From positions 1,399,255 through 1,463,254 of the forward strand of contig BCIM01000001.1 of assembly GCA_039545315.1 (NCBI GenBank): a stretch of 64,000 bases of DNA. The letters are read 5' to 3'. Under the pieces are notes generated by a model that saw only the letters and a list, made by a program, of their open reading frames with translations, was not told where the DNA came from and ran no database searches. The position numbers and the translations under genes are program-made. The stretch comes from Kondoa malvinella (lineage: Eukaryota > Basidiomycota > Agaricostilbomycetes > Agaricostilbales > Kondoaceae). Positions 10,998-22,953 of the stretch are shown here, piece after piece; within the stretch, counting starts at the first letter, position 1, and each line of letters starts with the position of its first letter.

Positions 10998-11761
10998 ATG
11001 CGGACATCTGCTCTCTTCATTGCCTGTTTCGGTCTGTTCTTACCAGCTATGGCTGCTCCTCAGGTATGCTAGAATGCTCAGTACCATTCAAAGGCTGACT
11101 CTGTTATCAGAGATGGGGAAACAATCGTTGGGAAGAACAAGCTGCCCAACCTTCTGTCCCTGCTGTAGCACCTGCACCTGCTCCTGCGCCTGCTGTCGTC
11201 GATCCAGTCCCTGCTCCAGTCGTACCAGCCCCTGTCGAGCAAGTTCAAGCTCAAGCGCAAGGAGGAACTTCCTACACCGGAGTTGAAACGACCTATTATA
11301 ACGGTGGAGGCACAACAGCATGCGGAAATGGTAAGTCTCTCCTCTATCTCTCGAAACATCGTCGCTGACTCATGTCTAGCTTTCGACGCAAGTGGTCCAA
11401 CAGTCGCTATGAACGTGGTGGATTTCGCAGCTAAAGCTACATGCGGACGCAAGGTCATCGTTTCCAACCCCCGACTACGTCCAGGAATTTCTCCAACGGC
11501 ACCAGGTGCCGATTCGATCAAAGCAGGAGCATCGTTTGAGGCAACCGTTACCGAGTGAGTTTCGCTTTCTGCTTAACCGAAATAGCGCTGAAATCTAGAG
11601 CAGTCTCTGTCCTGGGTGTGTCCAGGGTACATTGGATCTGTCAGAAGGTCTTTTCACCCAGCTTGCAAGTCAGGAATTGGGTAGAATCTTGGTCGAGTGA
11701 GTCTGCCTTCAAACTTTAGTAACAATGTCTGACTCCTTCGTGTAGCTGGAGCTGGGTCTGA
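10998..11761 (+). CDS. secreted double-psi beta-barrel (RlpA/expansin-like) protein
   Basis: Signal peptide MRTSALFIACFGLFLPAMAA is followed by a mature part with a Pro/Ala/Val linker (repeats of AP and PV, about residues 40-75). A C-terminal barrel follows: TSYTGVETTYYNGGGTTACG, then TVAMNVVDFAAKATCGRKVI, SFEATVTDLCPGCVQGTLDL and SEGLFTQLASQELGRILVDW ending SWV. The spacing of cysteines (ACG, TCG, LCPGC) and the D-L-S..F..L motif are typical of the fungal DPBB family that includes riboflavin-aldehyde-forming-enzyme-like proteins and barwin domains. Four introns inferred. The role is probably extracellular or wall-associated; enzymatic activity is unknown. Confidence 0.8.
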
Positions 11762-11914
11762 TGGGTACGGGCGAGAGAGATGTAGTCGCTGGCCGGCAGA
11801 AGGGCCTCATGTACAATAGGCTACCCATTGTTTTGAATTGGAAGTTGTTAGGGTCATACTATTATACATTGTTTGCGCGTGACGACATTGTTTCGCTTGT
11901 GGGTCGCTGTACAG

Positions 11915-14664
11915 CTATTGTACATGTTCTACCATCTCCTTGTTTGCCTTGCCGTTGCCTGTAGATGCTCCAGAAGCCTGTTCGACAGGCGACATGTTCT
12001 CTTCGTCATTGTGCCCGCGATTTTTGACTTCCTTGTTCCACTGGTACGACTTCCTTGGGCTAATGCCGTCAATGAACAAGGTGTCGATCTCTTCCAGACT
12101 GTCATTGCTTGATCAGCTAGAGCTTTGCACGAACAGAGTCAAACTCGCCTAAGTCCGGACATTTCTGGCAGGAAGAAGTAAACGAAGGTCGCTGCCAGGA
12201 CATTGGTGCCAAAGAACACGTAACCAAACTTGAAACCGATGTCCGCCTATCAAGAAGGTCAGCAGTGCGTCCTGCATGCAATTCCAAACCATACAGCGAT
12301 GAAAGGAGAGAAGGCACTCAGCACTGCAGAAAATTGATGTATCAGCTCCATTTTGATCAGCAAAATGCAGGTACTGACAAGAATTCCACGTCCAGTTGGA
12401 CGCTGCAACGAAAGAAAGTTGTTTGCTCTTTGTTCTTAGAGCAGCAATCTCGCCAGTGTTTACCCCTTAAAGCAATTTCAGTGTCATACTAACAATCGGA
12501 ATGCGGCCATAGAGCGTACATCCTCCCTGTGAGCAGTTTGGGTCAATTACCCGATAAATAGACAACGAGGGAGGAACGAACAGGACCCCAGCTTCCTGCG
12601 AAGAAAAGTGTTGTTAGAAGCAAGTCTAGAAAGCGAGACAGCAACGCACCACCGTAGCCCAAGACGAAGATGCAGATGACAAAGATTAGACCGGCTCCTC
12701 CTCCCTTTTTCTATTTGGGGTATGAGACTTATGCTGGCGCATGTTAGAGTGAGCATCGTACCGCAGGCAGATCAGGGTTGTTGTCTGGATACAAAGCGTA
12801 GTCGCCAATAATGGCATACATGAGGTAGCTGCAGCCCATGACGAGGGCACCGACTGGCCGTTGAAGTCTGAGAAGAGACAGCAGTGACAGAGCAGGCTGA
12901 CTGACCAATCATCGTGCGTCTTCGGCCAAAGCGATCAAGGAACCCTAGGGAAATTCGATTTCAGCGTTGGTATTGAGAGCTTCGAATACACCCACAGAGG
13001 CCAGGCACTGTGCCAACCACATCTAACACGCTGAGCTACCAGTCAGGATTGTACGAATTTTCGAGCCTGCAGACGCACCCATAGATAATTTGAGAGATAT
13101 AAGAGTCCAAAGATGTATTGATAGACCCGAAGACACTTGTTCCGCTGCGACAGACGTGTGCTTAGTGACAGTACTATTCCTGAGGGTGTATTGAGCATAC
13201 TAGTAGACTGGAGTAGCATTTTTAGTCAGGCCGAACCTTATGCGTGATAAGCTTACAAATGAAGTTGGCACCGGTCAATTGCTGGAAAGACTGAATGCAG
13301 CATCCAATCAATGTTCTCTGTCCGACCTTGAGGCGCGATCGGAAGTTGAAGACCTCCAGATAGCTAGAGGAACCCTGGATATTGATAGTCTCCTTGATTT
13401 CGTTCAGTGTGCGGATGACGAGAGGATCTTCGGGCTCGAGAGCGTGCATTTGCGCGATGGTCTTGCGTGCAGTCTCCTCGTCGTTGTTCAAGACAGACTC
13501 TCTGGGCGATTTAGGCAGGACTAGGAACCTAGACATCAGCTCGACGTGCGAGATATGCCAAGATACTCACATGGACAACCAGCACACAGGATCAGTGACC
13601 AGGCGAGCTGAATGCCCTAGGACAATCGCAAGCAGAATATGAGCGACCCGGACTTCATTGTGGGGGGAGGCAAACTTACGATAGGCACGCGGTAGGATGC
13701 AGAACCAGAATAGTGCTTTGTACAGAATACGGCAATATAGGCTGCTAGTATGCCCAGCGTGATCATTATCTGATATAAAGCTGTAAATCCACCGCGCAAC
13801 CCTTTTGGCGAGATTTCTCCCTGTGAATTGGATGAGGACATGACAAGGAAATCCGGGAGTCAGAGCAGACCTGATACAGAGGGACAAGCTGATGAAGCAT
13901 CAGCCTTGATCAAATCGTGACGCACGTTTACTCACTGCACTCAGAGCCCCTACACCAGCACCGGCGAGAAATCGACCGGCCAGGAAGGCCCCGTAGACCT
14001 GGAATGGCGCTACTTGAACAATTACGCCAATGCCGAAGATCTAATGCAGTCGCGATGAGACTCAACGTGGTCAGTGAGAAAGTTGCAGACTTACAACCCC
14101 AGCACCAAAGATAGCTAGCCTGCGCCCGAATGAGGCCAGCGGCACGCCTATAATCGCACCGCTGAAGCTGCCCACGGACAGTAGAGAGACAATGAGCGCT
14201 TGACGGCCTTCCGCTATTAACAGTTCAGCCCAATTCCGTTGTTCCGTGCGCAAATTACTAACATAGAAAGTAGCCTGTAGCATTTGTCTCGCCGTAGGCC
14301 TCAACGAAGGGAGGCATGATCAGACAGCCAGAACTGAGGCGCGTGAGCAAATGGAGCTAGCTAACGAACGATGATGCAGACTCACATGTATCCACTGAAA
14401 TGATGGATTGGAGTGTCAATCAAATTCAGTGTGCTTGCCAATTGCGCCCTCACATATCATAGCCAAAAATGACTAGCCAGATTATAGATAGTCAGCTGTA
14501 GACAAATGACACAGACAGCAGAACTTACAGCCTCCCATGCTGACGAATACTGGCATTCGCATGGTCACATGAGCGATGTACCATCCTGAACATACTGCAG
14601 ACTTACCACTGATGAGCAGCGCAATCAGCGAGACTGGTTCGCCTCGATACTTGAAGTGCTTCAT
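11915..14664 (-). CDS. MFS sugar porter (hexose transporter family)
   Basis: Twelve-helix proton-coupled or facilitative sugar transporter in the plasma membrane. It starts MKHFKYRGEPVSLIALLI, then VFVSMGGFIFGYDIGYISGC. The helix 2-3 loop has GVPLASFGRRLAIFGAGVV. Later parts include SPKGLRGGFTALYQIMITLG, the PESPR-like LPKSPRE, CCIQSFQQLTGANF in helix 7, FLDRFGRRRTM, and the C-terminal FVYFFLPEMSGLSLEEIDTL. The hydrophilic tail ends EMVEHVQ. More than ten introns; one exon is 9 nt (14386-14394). The last intron (12099-12148) has a GC donor, AG|GCGAG. Exact substrate cannot be read from sequence. Confidence 0.88.
12099..12148 (-). other. GC-AG intron in the hexose transporter
   Basis: Removing 50 nt from GCGAGTTTG to ATGACAG joins GGA-CTT-AG to T-CTG-GAA and gives the family sequence PEMSGLSLEEID. 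No GT donor nearby gives an open frame. The rest of the donor (AG|GCGAGT) fits the known GC-AG consensus. Confidence 0.7.
14386..14394 (-). other. 9-nt microexon of the hexose transporter
   Basis: Nine nucleotides lie between a TTTCAG acceptor and a GTGAGT donor. Together with flanking partial codons they encode I-G-Y-I in the conserved FGYDIGYISG loop, and they keep the reading frame. Confidence 0.75.
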
Positions 14665-15090
14665 CCTGCTAAAGCCTTTCTGCAGTGATCTTCTTGACAA
14701 GCTCCGACTGCTCTTCCCACAAGACAGCAGTGATGGTACAGAACAGCTGAAGAAAGCAAATAACAAGGAACAAGGAGGGGCGCCATGTGGTTCATTCGCG
14801 TGATGCGTTTACTTTAATTAGCTTCGGACTAGCGATCGGCCGCTCATCACTCTGCGGGGACATTCTTGCTTGGGTGAATAGATGAAGCAAGGCTCGACAG
14901 CAGGGAGCAAGAACACGACGACACAGAGCGTTTCTTGGCAAGATGAGTCTAAGCAGACGAGCTCTAACGAATCTTTCGGCAGCCAACAAGTCAGCAAGAA
15001 CAAAATCTGATCTAGCGAAAGGCGACGGACTAGGAATGCATATAGACATCATATACACCAGATAACGACGAAGTCGGGAAAAACAAGTTG
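14665..15090. other. intergenic region
   Basis: Between the transporter start and the stop of the next minus-strand gene. Open frames present are not supported. Likely transporter promoter. Confidence 0.4.
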
Positions 15091-15703
15091 TCAAATCTCA
15101 CAAAATCTCGAGAGCCCAACTTTGACTTTATTTGAAAACGCCGATGCTGCCAGTGCGGATGCTCTATCTTCTCTGGACGATGCTTTCGCTGCAGAATGAG
15201 CTATAAAGCACAGATTAGACGATAACGCAGCCGACTTGCAGGCTTACCAGCTGCGGAGCACTCGGCGCAAACACGACCGACCTGCATCCTATACAAAGGA
15301 ATCCAATCCTTGTCTGCTAGTAGCTGCAACCAACTTTCTTTCACCAGCAACGGAACCGGCTGGATGGGGTCCAGGTCGCGAGATAAAGCGAGTTGACGAG
15401 GAAGTCGATAGGTCATTGCCTCAAGAGTCGACATGAACAGATCGTCTAGCAGCTCGGTATTAGATCATCATCGTTGAAACCAGGCGTATGAAGCTTACCT
15501 GAAGTCTTGTATTCACCTAATTGCATTGCTTTGGCAAATAAACCAACAGCCGCATCCTCTGACTCTTCCCAGCTGAATTGTAAAAACGTCCTCACGTCCT
15601 GACCGAATATCTATGATCCCACGTAGAACGATAGCACTTTCGATGGAAGGAGGAAGGCTAGATTTCGCTGTGAAGGGTCCTTTTGCCTGAATATCGATCA
15701 TCT
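15091..15703 (-). CDS. hypothetical protein, unrecognised
   Basis: At least three minus-strand coding segments join by short introns. First: MIDIQAKGPFTAKSSLPPSI. Middle: RTFLQFSWEESEDAAVGLFA then KAMQLGEYKTS. Then: MSTLEAMTYRLPRQLALSRD, ESWLQLLADKDWIPLYRMQV and GRVCAECSAAAKASSRE, ending SRFCEI. The first two segments lie in different frames, so an intron of about 31 nt or a sequence error sits near 15600-15640. The real 5' end may lie further upstream. Composition is that of a soluble helical protein. I do not recognise the family. Confidence 0.5.
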
Positions 15704-15954
15704 GACTCGGCGTGATGATTCTGAGACGAAGAATGTTGCTGCTGAAGAAGAAGAAGGAACAGGTACAGAGTTGACTCGACGTGTTCTGACAGGAATGTGA
15801 AGTAATAGTTATTAGAGGTCTGAGTAGGGGAAGTGAGAGCTTTAAGGCCGCAGTACCGAGTAGCTGTCTGGTGCGGTACTATACAGCCCCTGTCGAAATC
15901 AATAGACAGATATTCGCAGACGAGACGGCATGATGAGATTTTTGAACCACAACA

Positions 15955-17959
15955 ATGATGCGGCGACCACTGTTCCTAGCCAAGCAGACTGCAGGCCAAG
16001 TCGCGAAAAGCAAGAAATCTTTCCACAGCTCAAGAGTGGTCGCAGCGAAACAATCTTTAGCTCGAGGCAACTATAAAAAAGTAGATGCATCGGATGTCAA
16101 AGCCTTTTCGTCCATGCTCTCTTCGCCTGCTTCGATCTTGACTACGATAGATGGCGTGTCTGATTCTGCAACGGCCGTGTCTGCGGAAGAGTTGCAACCG
16201 TTCAATCAAGATTGGATGACCAAATATGCGGGCAACTCTACCGTCGTGCTCAAGCCCAAATCTACGAAAGAAGTGTCTGCTATAGTCTCTTACTGTGTGA
16301 AGAACAAGATTGCGTTGGTCCCTCAAGGCGGAAATACTGGACTCGTGGGAGGAAGCGTCCCTCTTTACGATGAAGTGATCATCAACTTGGGAGGTCTGGA
16401 CAAGATTCGCTCCTTCGATGAAGTATCAGGTACGGCGCTTGTCTGTCTGTTCCTTGCGAACTACAGAGACCAGCCAGTCGTACAGGCATTCTTGAAGCAG
16501 ACGCCGGTTGCATCTTGCAAACGTTAGACGAGCACTTGGCAACCAAAGGCCACATTATGCCTCTTGATCTTGGCGCAAAGGGTTCATGTCAGATCGGAGG
16601 CAATGTAGCAACCAATGCAGGAGGTCTTCGGCTATTACGATATGGCAGCTTGCATGGGACAGTCCTTGGGTTAGAAGTGGTGTTACCTGATGAGAAGGGC
16701 ACTATATTGAGCGTGGGCATGAACGGCCTGCGGAAAGATAACACAGGTCCGTAGAACGATTCTGTACTGTTATCAGCTTGGGACCCTGTGCGCTGGACAG
16801 GCTACGACATGAAGCAACTGTTCATAGGATCAGAAGGCACTCTTGGTCTAATCACTGGAGTCTCGATCATCACACCAAAACGCTCAATAGTAAGCCTTCA
16901 GATTAAAGGTCTCTGAAGTAATACTAACGGTCATACAGGCTACAAACGTCGCTCTCCTCGCTGTCCCAACTTTCGAGCTCGTCCAAGAAACATTCAAAAA
17001 GACCAGAGAGCACTTGGGCGAGATTTTATCAGCTTACGAATTCATGGACCAAGAATCCTTCAAGCTTTCCCTGCATCATCAAGGCGGTTCATCACCCATT
17101 GAACAGCCTGAAGATCGAACGTTCTATGTGCTTATTGAGACTAGTGGTAGTAACAAGGAGCACGATGATGAGGTCAGTCGAGTCTCTTTGTCTTTTCCAA
17201 TGTTGACGTGGTAACAACACAGAAACTCACCGGACTTCTTGAGCACCTACTCGAATCAGAAACAGTGTCAGACGGTGTACTAGCAGACAACGAAACGCAA
17301 TTACAATCCCTATGGGCACTTCGAGAAGGTGTAGCAGAAGCAGCAGGTAAAGCTGGTAAAGTGTACAAATACGACTTGTCAATCCCTGTGAAAGAGATGT
17401 ATGATGTGATTGAAGCTGTAAGGGAAAGGTTTAGGGAGAAGGGCATGTTTGATAGTGGGTTAATCAAGGATGTTGTTGGGTATGGACATATGGGTGATGG
17501 TGAGTTGGGCGAATTCGTTTCGGCTCGTAGCTGATCCACCGGTTCGACGTATTCACAGGCAACATACATGTTAATGTAGTAGCTAGCAAATTCGACTCTG
17601 CAGTGGAGGACGCGATAGAACCTTGGATCTACGAATGGGTTGGTGAGCCAAGTCCGATCGATGCGGTGAGCTATTGCTGACATTTGCCAAAGCATCTCGT
17701 CGCGGGTCCATATCAGCTGAACACGGCCTCGGTCTAATGAAAGCACCTTATATCAGCTATTCGCAAGGCCAAGAGTCGATAGACGCAATGCGCCGAATAA
17801 AGTCAATGTTTGACCCTCAGTCCATCTTGAATCCTTACAAGGTACATGCCATGCAAATGATGTGTATTTCCTACTAATACAATTTTGTTACAGTACTTCC
17901 TGCCAATCGACCAAGCTCCACAAAGCTCAGGCTACCACACGAAGGAGCCAGGCCATTGA
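15955..17959 (+). CDS. FAD-linked D-lactate / D-2-hydroxyglutarate dehydrogenase, mitochondrial
   Basis: FAD-binding type 4 oxidoreductase of the Dld2/Dld3/D2HGDH group. It begins [20 protein letters not shown] with a basic presequence. The FAD domain has [20 protein letters not shown], the motif [52 protein letters not shown] and [14 protein letters not shown]. The C-terminal domain has [20 protein letters not shown] (catalytic histidines) and [17 protein letters not shown], ending KEPGH. Several introns, including one ending GTACAG before GCATTCTTGAAG. Its stop codon directly abuts the stop of NRDE2 on the other strand. Confidence 0.9.
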
Positions 17960-20900
17960 TCAATAGGGCATCAATCGCTGTCGATCAATAACGTCTCTGA
18001 ATGCTTCATCGGCTGGTCCTCCTTCTTCATCGCTCAAGTCCATGTTCTTGCCAAAGTCCAGATGCTCCAGCTGCCGGTAGACAGACATGTCGACTATCAA
18101 CCTGAGCTCCCTTTCTTCCATCGAATTATACAGCTCATCCAGTTCATTGCCGCGGAAGATGGATCTAAAAGGAGCTTGGAATGCCATGAGGTAAAAGTCT
18201 AGGCATATGATCAATATATTGTATGAAATTTGTGAAATATTTGAGCTACCTTTTTGCGACGGGCATTCATCCACTGCGCGGAACAAGATTGATTTGGCTT
18301 GTTGGAGCTGTTTTTGAGCAATCGTCCATTGCAGGTATAAGGACCAGACAGCGATCGAAGGTTGCTGTCTGAGAGCCGTTGTCGCTCTTTCGAACAAGGA
18401 GTGTATAGCGAAGGTGCTGTACTGTCGCGCATCGATATGCAACTCGGCGTATATGCGAAATAGCCACAGGGATGCAGCCGATTCGTCAAGCTGAAGTTGC
18501 TTGTCGAAGAATGTGCGCACTCGGTTCTGTATTCTCGTCCGCGCTTCCTACATTTCACACCATCCATTAGTCGTCATCGCCTTGATAAGAAGAGGTACTG
18601 ACATTGAACAGATACAGCTGCTGAAAGATGCTGTTTTTCGGGAACCGGTTCAAGGCCAGTTCCAAGACACCTCGAAGATCTCCAGGACGGAAAAGGGCTC
18701 TGTTGATGCTGTGTCGGTACAGAATCTTGGCTTGAGCTGCGATCAGCTCCTCTTCCGCTGATCCGCTGTTGAAAGACAAGATAGGTCCAAAGACTTCCGC
18801 AACAGCGGAGACTTCGTTCGCTTGCAGGTACACAAATAGAGCAGCATTGAAAGCGAAGGCTTGACCTTCCGGGTTTGAGCAAGTTTGAAGCTTTGCAAGT
18901 TTGGCTTCGTAAATCTAGTACGTAATTAGGAGAAAGCTCGAAAAGAGCAAAGCTAGCCGTAAAGCCGTACCTGTCTGGCTCTCACTATGGTCGTTGTCAT
19001 TGGCGGCACATTGATATCACCGGACGCGAAGGGATCCAGCAATTCTGCTCGGGAGGTAGTCGGCAGAACAGCTGAAGCAAGAATTGTGAGCGCAGCTTTC
19101 TCGTTGCCTTCTTCCCATTCCATCTCCGCCCAAGAGCGGAAAAGCGACGCCTCTTGTGCTTGACTGGTTTCCGAAAACGAGGGCGACGCCAGCAATGTCT
19201 GCAAATAGCAATGCCGAGCGTCCTTGAGTCGATCGCGATGCCGCTCGATCCGAGCATAACAGTCCCAAAGGATGAGATTTTGCTGGTCTGAGGCAAGTAG
19301 CCTTTTTGCCAGCTTTGATGCGCTATAGCAAGCATAAGCGAGAAATTATCCCGTTGAAAGGCTGACATACGCTTTGGCATTGTAGATACACTGGAGCGAA
19401 AGCCAAACTGAAAGATAGAACGTATCGAGCATCTTATGGTCATGCAGCAGCTCGAAAACCACTCTGATAGCGTTCAGTCGTGTCCGCGTACAGGAAAGGG
19501 CAGAGCTCACCGTATCCGTTCGATGTCTACTGAAGCGAGCGCTTCTTTGTTTGACCATTGACTGAGCCACGATCCATCTCTTGATGGCCAAAGAAGCTCG
19601 AAAGACATCGGCCAACGTCTCCCATAGCCATCCGCAAGATTTGTAGTCCCGCCTTGTCGGACAGTCTCCATAGCTTCACCCGCAATGATCTCGAAGCTTT
19701 GATGTTGTATGGATTGCGCCGGACCAAAGAACGCATCGCTCGACACTGGCGTGTCCTCTGCCATGTCATTTGTAGATACGCCTTGTTGAGCCAGAGGTAA
19801 ATTGAGAAAAGCGAAAAAGCGCGTCAAGAGGTCGAGTCTGTTTTCGTGCGGTACGGAAAATAGGAGAGGACGAATGTCTGCAAAGAGAACGACTCGGTAA
19901 ACATCGTCTTCATCTGACGAGTTTTCGGTCGGATCAGTCAGTCGAGCTGGTCCCTGCCTTCGACGAACTTCTTGTTCCTCTTTTTGTGCCCAGAGGAGAT
20001 ACCCATCGTTCACTGTAGACGGCGTGGCCTCTGGTATCCGTGTGGAAGTTGGATCTGGAGGAGCTGCAGTGTCGAGGTCTGTATTGCGCCAGCCTTGGGC
20101 ACCTAGTTCGCCTATTCGAGGCGCTTCGGCGTCCCAAAAGAGCTCAAGCTCATCCAGGCGTTGAGCCAGTGTACAAGAGGACAGATGCTCGGGCAGAAAG
20201 AAGTTGAGTTCGAGAAGAGCTTGATAGGCAGCAATAGCGCGTTCGACGTAGCCTGGAAAAATACAGTTAGCCCGTCGATCGAAGGCTGGTCGAATTACTT
20301 GCCTGCATCGCGCAGCATACGAACAGACAGATCAAAGGTGTCGAACTGATCATGCACGTTCATCTCATGCAGACATCCTTCAACCGCCCTCAGATAGCCG
20401 GTCCGCATCTTGAACAATCTGCCATCTCTACCAAACCATTGCAGCCAATCCTTAGTCAGACCTGAATCTCTCTTAGCAGCCTTTCGCCATTCCCTCTGTA
20501 GCTCGTCCATCTCCCAGACCTCTTCACCTACTTTCAGCCTCTCTTTCGCCAGTTCACGCAAACCACTTTCGTTCCGACATAATAGCAATGCTTTGTCCAA
20601 TATGGCCAGCTTGCCATCTGCGATCGCCCGTCGTTCTTCCCTCTCAACCACGCGCTTTTGTGTCACATTGTTGCCAGCAACAGATCCTTCTTTTTTGGCT
20701 TGAGCAATCGAGCTGGCGCGAATAGAAGCAACATTCTGATCTTGGAAACGAGTAAAATCGAGCCATGCGCCAATATCATCAGGATCTGCTCGAACTTGGG
20801 CTGATAAATTCTGGTTCTTGAGCGTGACAGAATCAAAGTATGTTCGGCCTTGCTTGACATCTTTTGATAACTCGTCTTCCGATTCTGATGGAGATGGAGA

Positions 20901-21808
20901 GCGAGAACGAGGGCCATGTAGCTCGCGATAGTTGGGATCTGCAGTCTGTTCGGTCTCGGATTCGGACGACGAGATGTCTTCTTCTAGCAGCGATATAAAG
21001 GTATCTTGATCTGCGGTTTTTGACGATAGAGTATCTTCTGGTACCAGCTGCAGGATCTGAACGTCTTTTGCTGTGACCTTCCATCTGTAGGCTTTGTCTG
21101 TGTAGCGGGCGAGCTAAAGAAAGGATCAGCTTCAGCACACGGTAAAAAAAAGGTGACTCACAGCATGCTGATTGCGGGGGAGCAGCACTAGGTCCTTGAT
21201 CGAGCTAGGTCTTGTAATGCGCAGCGTAGGATTGAGCCCAAACACTCGACCGCCTGAAGATGATTAGCTTCAAGGAAACGAATCCTGCGGGAACAAGGTT
21301 CACCATTAATTCGACGAAAGCGAGGCACATCTCCAGCGTGCAGGCCTTGATAGCGCTGATTGTTGGGATCACCAATAGGATCAACAATGACATGTTGCGT
21401 GGATGACGGCTTTGAACGTCGAGGAAACACGTTAACAGGAACTGCAGTATCTCCAAGCAGCTTAGGCTTTGCAGTCACATGATATTTAGGAGCAGCTAGA
21501 GGCGGAGGCTTCACGATTTGTTGTGTGGATTGGTAGCTCTCTTCTTTGCGAGGACGTTTGCTCAAAGATCTCTCTGACTTGTCGTGCTTGTCTCGCTTGT
21601 GCTCTTTCTTGCGCTTTTTGCTCTTGTGCTCGCGGTCATCAGGCTCTTCTCGACGAGACAGAGGAGCTGCGTGAGGAAACGAAGCGAAACTTGGTGCTGC
21701 TGCTTTCGGTCTATAGGTATCTACGGCCTGGCTTGTGGATGGGTATGAGTCAAAGACTGGTGGCCCAGCCTTCTTTGTGGGTATAATGCTTCGCTCGTCA
21801 TTGTTCAT
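17960..21808 (-). CDS. NRDE2: NRDE2 homolog (nuclear RNAi/RNA-surveillance factor)
   Basis: Large HAT-repeat protein that partners the exosome helicase Mtr4 and splicing factors. N-terminal region is disordered and Lys/Glu-rich (HKSKKRKKEHKRDKHDKSER). It is followed by DVPRFRRI, ADPDDIGAWLDFTRFQDQ, a region AIADGKLAILDKALLLCRNE, DWLQWFGRDGRLFKM, and the family hallmark ALLELNFFLPEHL..ELFWD, APRIGELGAQGW. After that come many helical repeats ending in DRQRLMPY. Length about 1,200 residues is typical. The start is the ATG at 21808 (MNNDERSIIPTKK), which overlaps the stop of the upstream GNAT frame by four bases (ATGA). Confidence 0.9.
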
Positions 21809-22953
21809 TGGTGACCTCGAAAACAATATCTTATCCACCCGACACTTTCACTGCTGTGCGACAATTGCTGCATCACTGACCCTTCTTGTTCCATCGTGAG
21901 CACGTTGCCTTGATATTGCGGCAACGGCGATGTCTTGATCACTTCTAAGCCCATATGTTCATACATGCTTCTCTGTCAAAATCGCTTACTTCTGTGAGCC
22001 GCTGGAAGTACAGCTGCACTCACATTGGCGATTGAGTCGCACCCCGAGTATATTTCGCACCCCAAAGCTTCGGCCTGAAGAGCATAATTAGGTCTGACCA
22101 GAAGCACAGCAATGGAGCTCACCTTTGCAAAGACAGCTTCCATTAATTCGCGACCTCGTCCTTCACCTTGCTTTCCATGAGCGACAACAAGTTCTAGCAT
22201 GTAAAGGCATTTTCGCTTGACGTCTTTCACTACCGATTCATCCCAGGCACGTAGATACTGCTCTAGATGAGACCCTCGCTTTCGCCACGTAGCCAATAGA
22301 GTTGCTTACGGTGGCTTTCTGTTCGGCTTGCTCCTTATCGAGTTCCGGTTGTGCCTCGTCCGCTTCTCTGCGAAAGTGGCCTCCAAGCGTCCCACTGAAC
22401 TCGACACCGGGTGGAAGACATAGCGCGAGACCGTCATTCTGGTCGACAGTAATTATAAACCCTTTGCGCTGCTGTACTTCAGCGATCCAGGCTCCATAGC
22501 CGCCTTCAGCGAGATCAGCGAGATCTCTTGCGCGGATAGAGCGCTTAGCATACGATTCCATTGCTCAGGATTGTCTTCATACTACAGAACGGTTCAGACA
22601 TGGCATTTCCAACGAAGAAAGGCCTCACTGTACAGTCAAACATGTTTTCGGGGTACTGAGGTCCAGACTTGGCAAATGATTCTGGAATTTCTGATGGCCT
22701 GGTTTACCGGGCCAATTCAGGTCAGTTTTTTTTGATATTCGGACAGCGGATTCGGTCGGTTGCTGATCTCACCATCCACCGCTTGACGCCACGAATGTCC
22801 AGCAATCTGACGCACGGAAGAGAGATCGAACGGAGGAAGTCTCGACAGCGAATACATATAGCACAGAGTTGCGATGAAATGTTCGGCAGCAATGTTCAAA
22901 TGACCTTGATCGGCGACAATAAGTTCGTCATTCGAGCTACTGAACATGGGCAT
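21805..22953 (-). CDS. GNAT-like N-acetyltransferase, copy A
   Basis: Paralog of the next gene, with the same exon-intron pattern. Proposed start MPMFSSSNDELIVADQ; the spliced body has HFIATLCYMPSEIPESFAK, SGPQYPENMFDCT, YEDNPEQWNRGYGAWIAEVQ, GLALCLPPGVEFSG, then the acetyl-CoA loop region YMLELVVAHGKQGEGRGREL and AEALGCEIYSGCDSIAN. The end resembles copy B (SMYEHMGLEVIKTSPLPQYQ) but runs on to a stop inside the NRDE2 start codon. One intron (22699-22855) is 157 nt, longer than the rest. The start overlaps the end of copy B by 17 nt. Substrate unknown. The 5' end is the weak point. Confidence 0.65.

Noticed and set aside
10568..11098. 176-residue plus-strand frame
   Set aside because: It overlaps the signal-peptide exon of the secreted protein in another frame and has no coding features.
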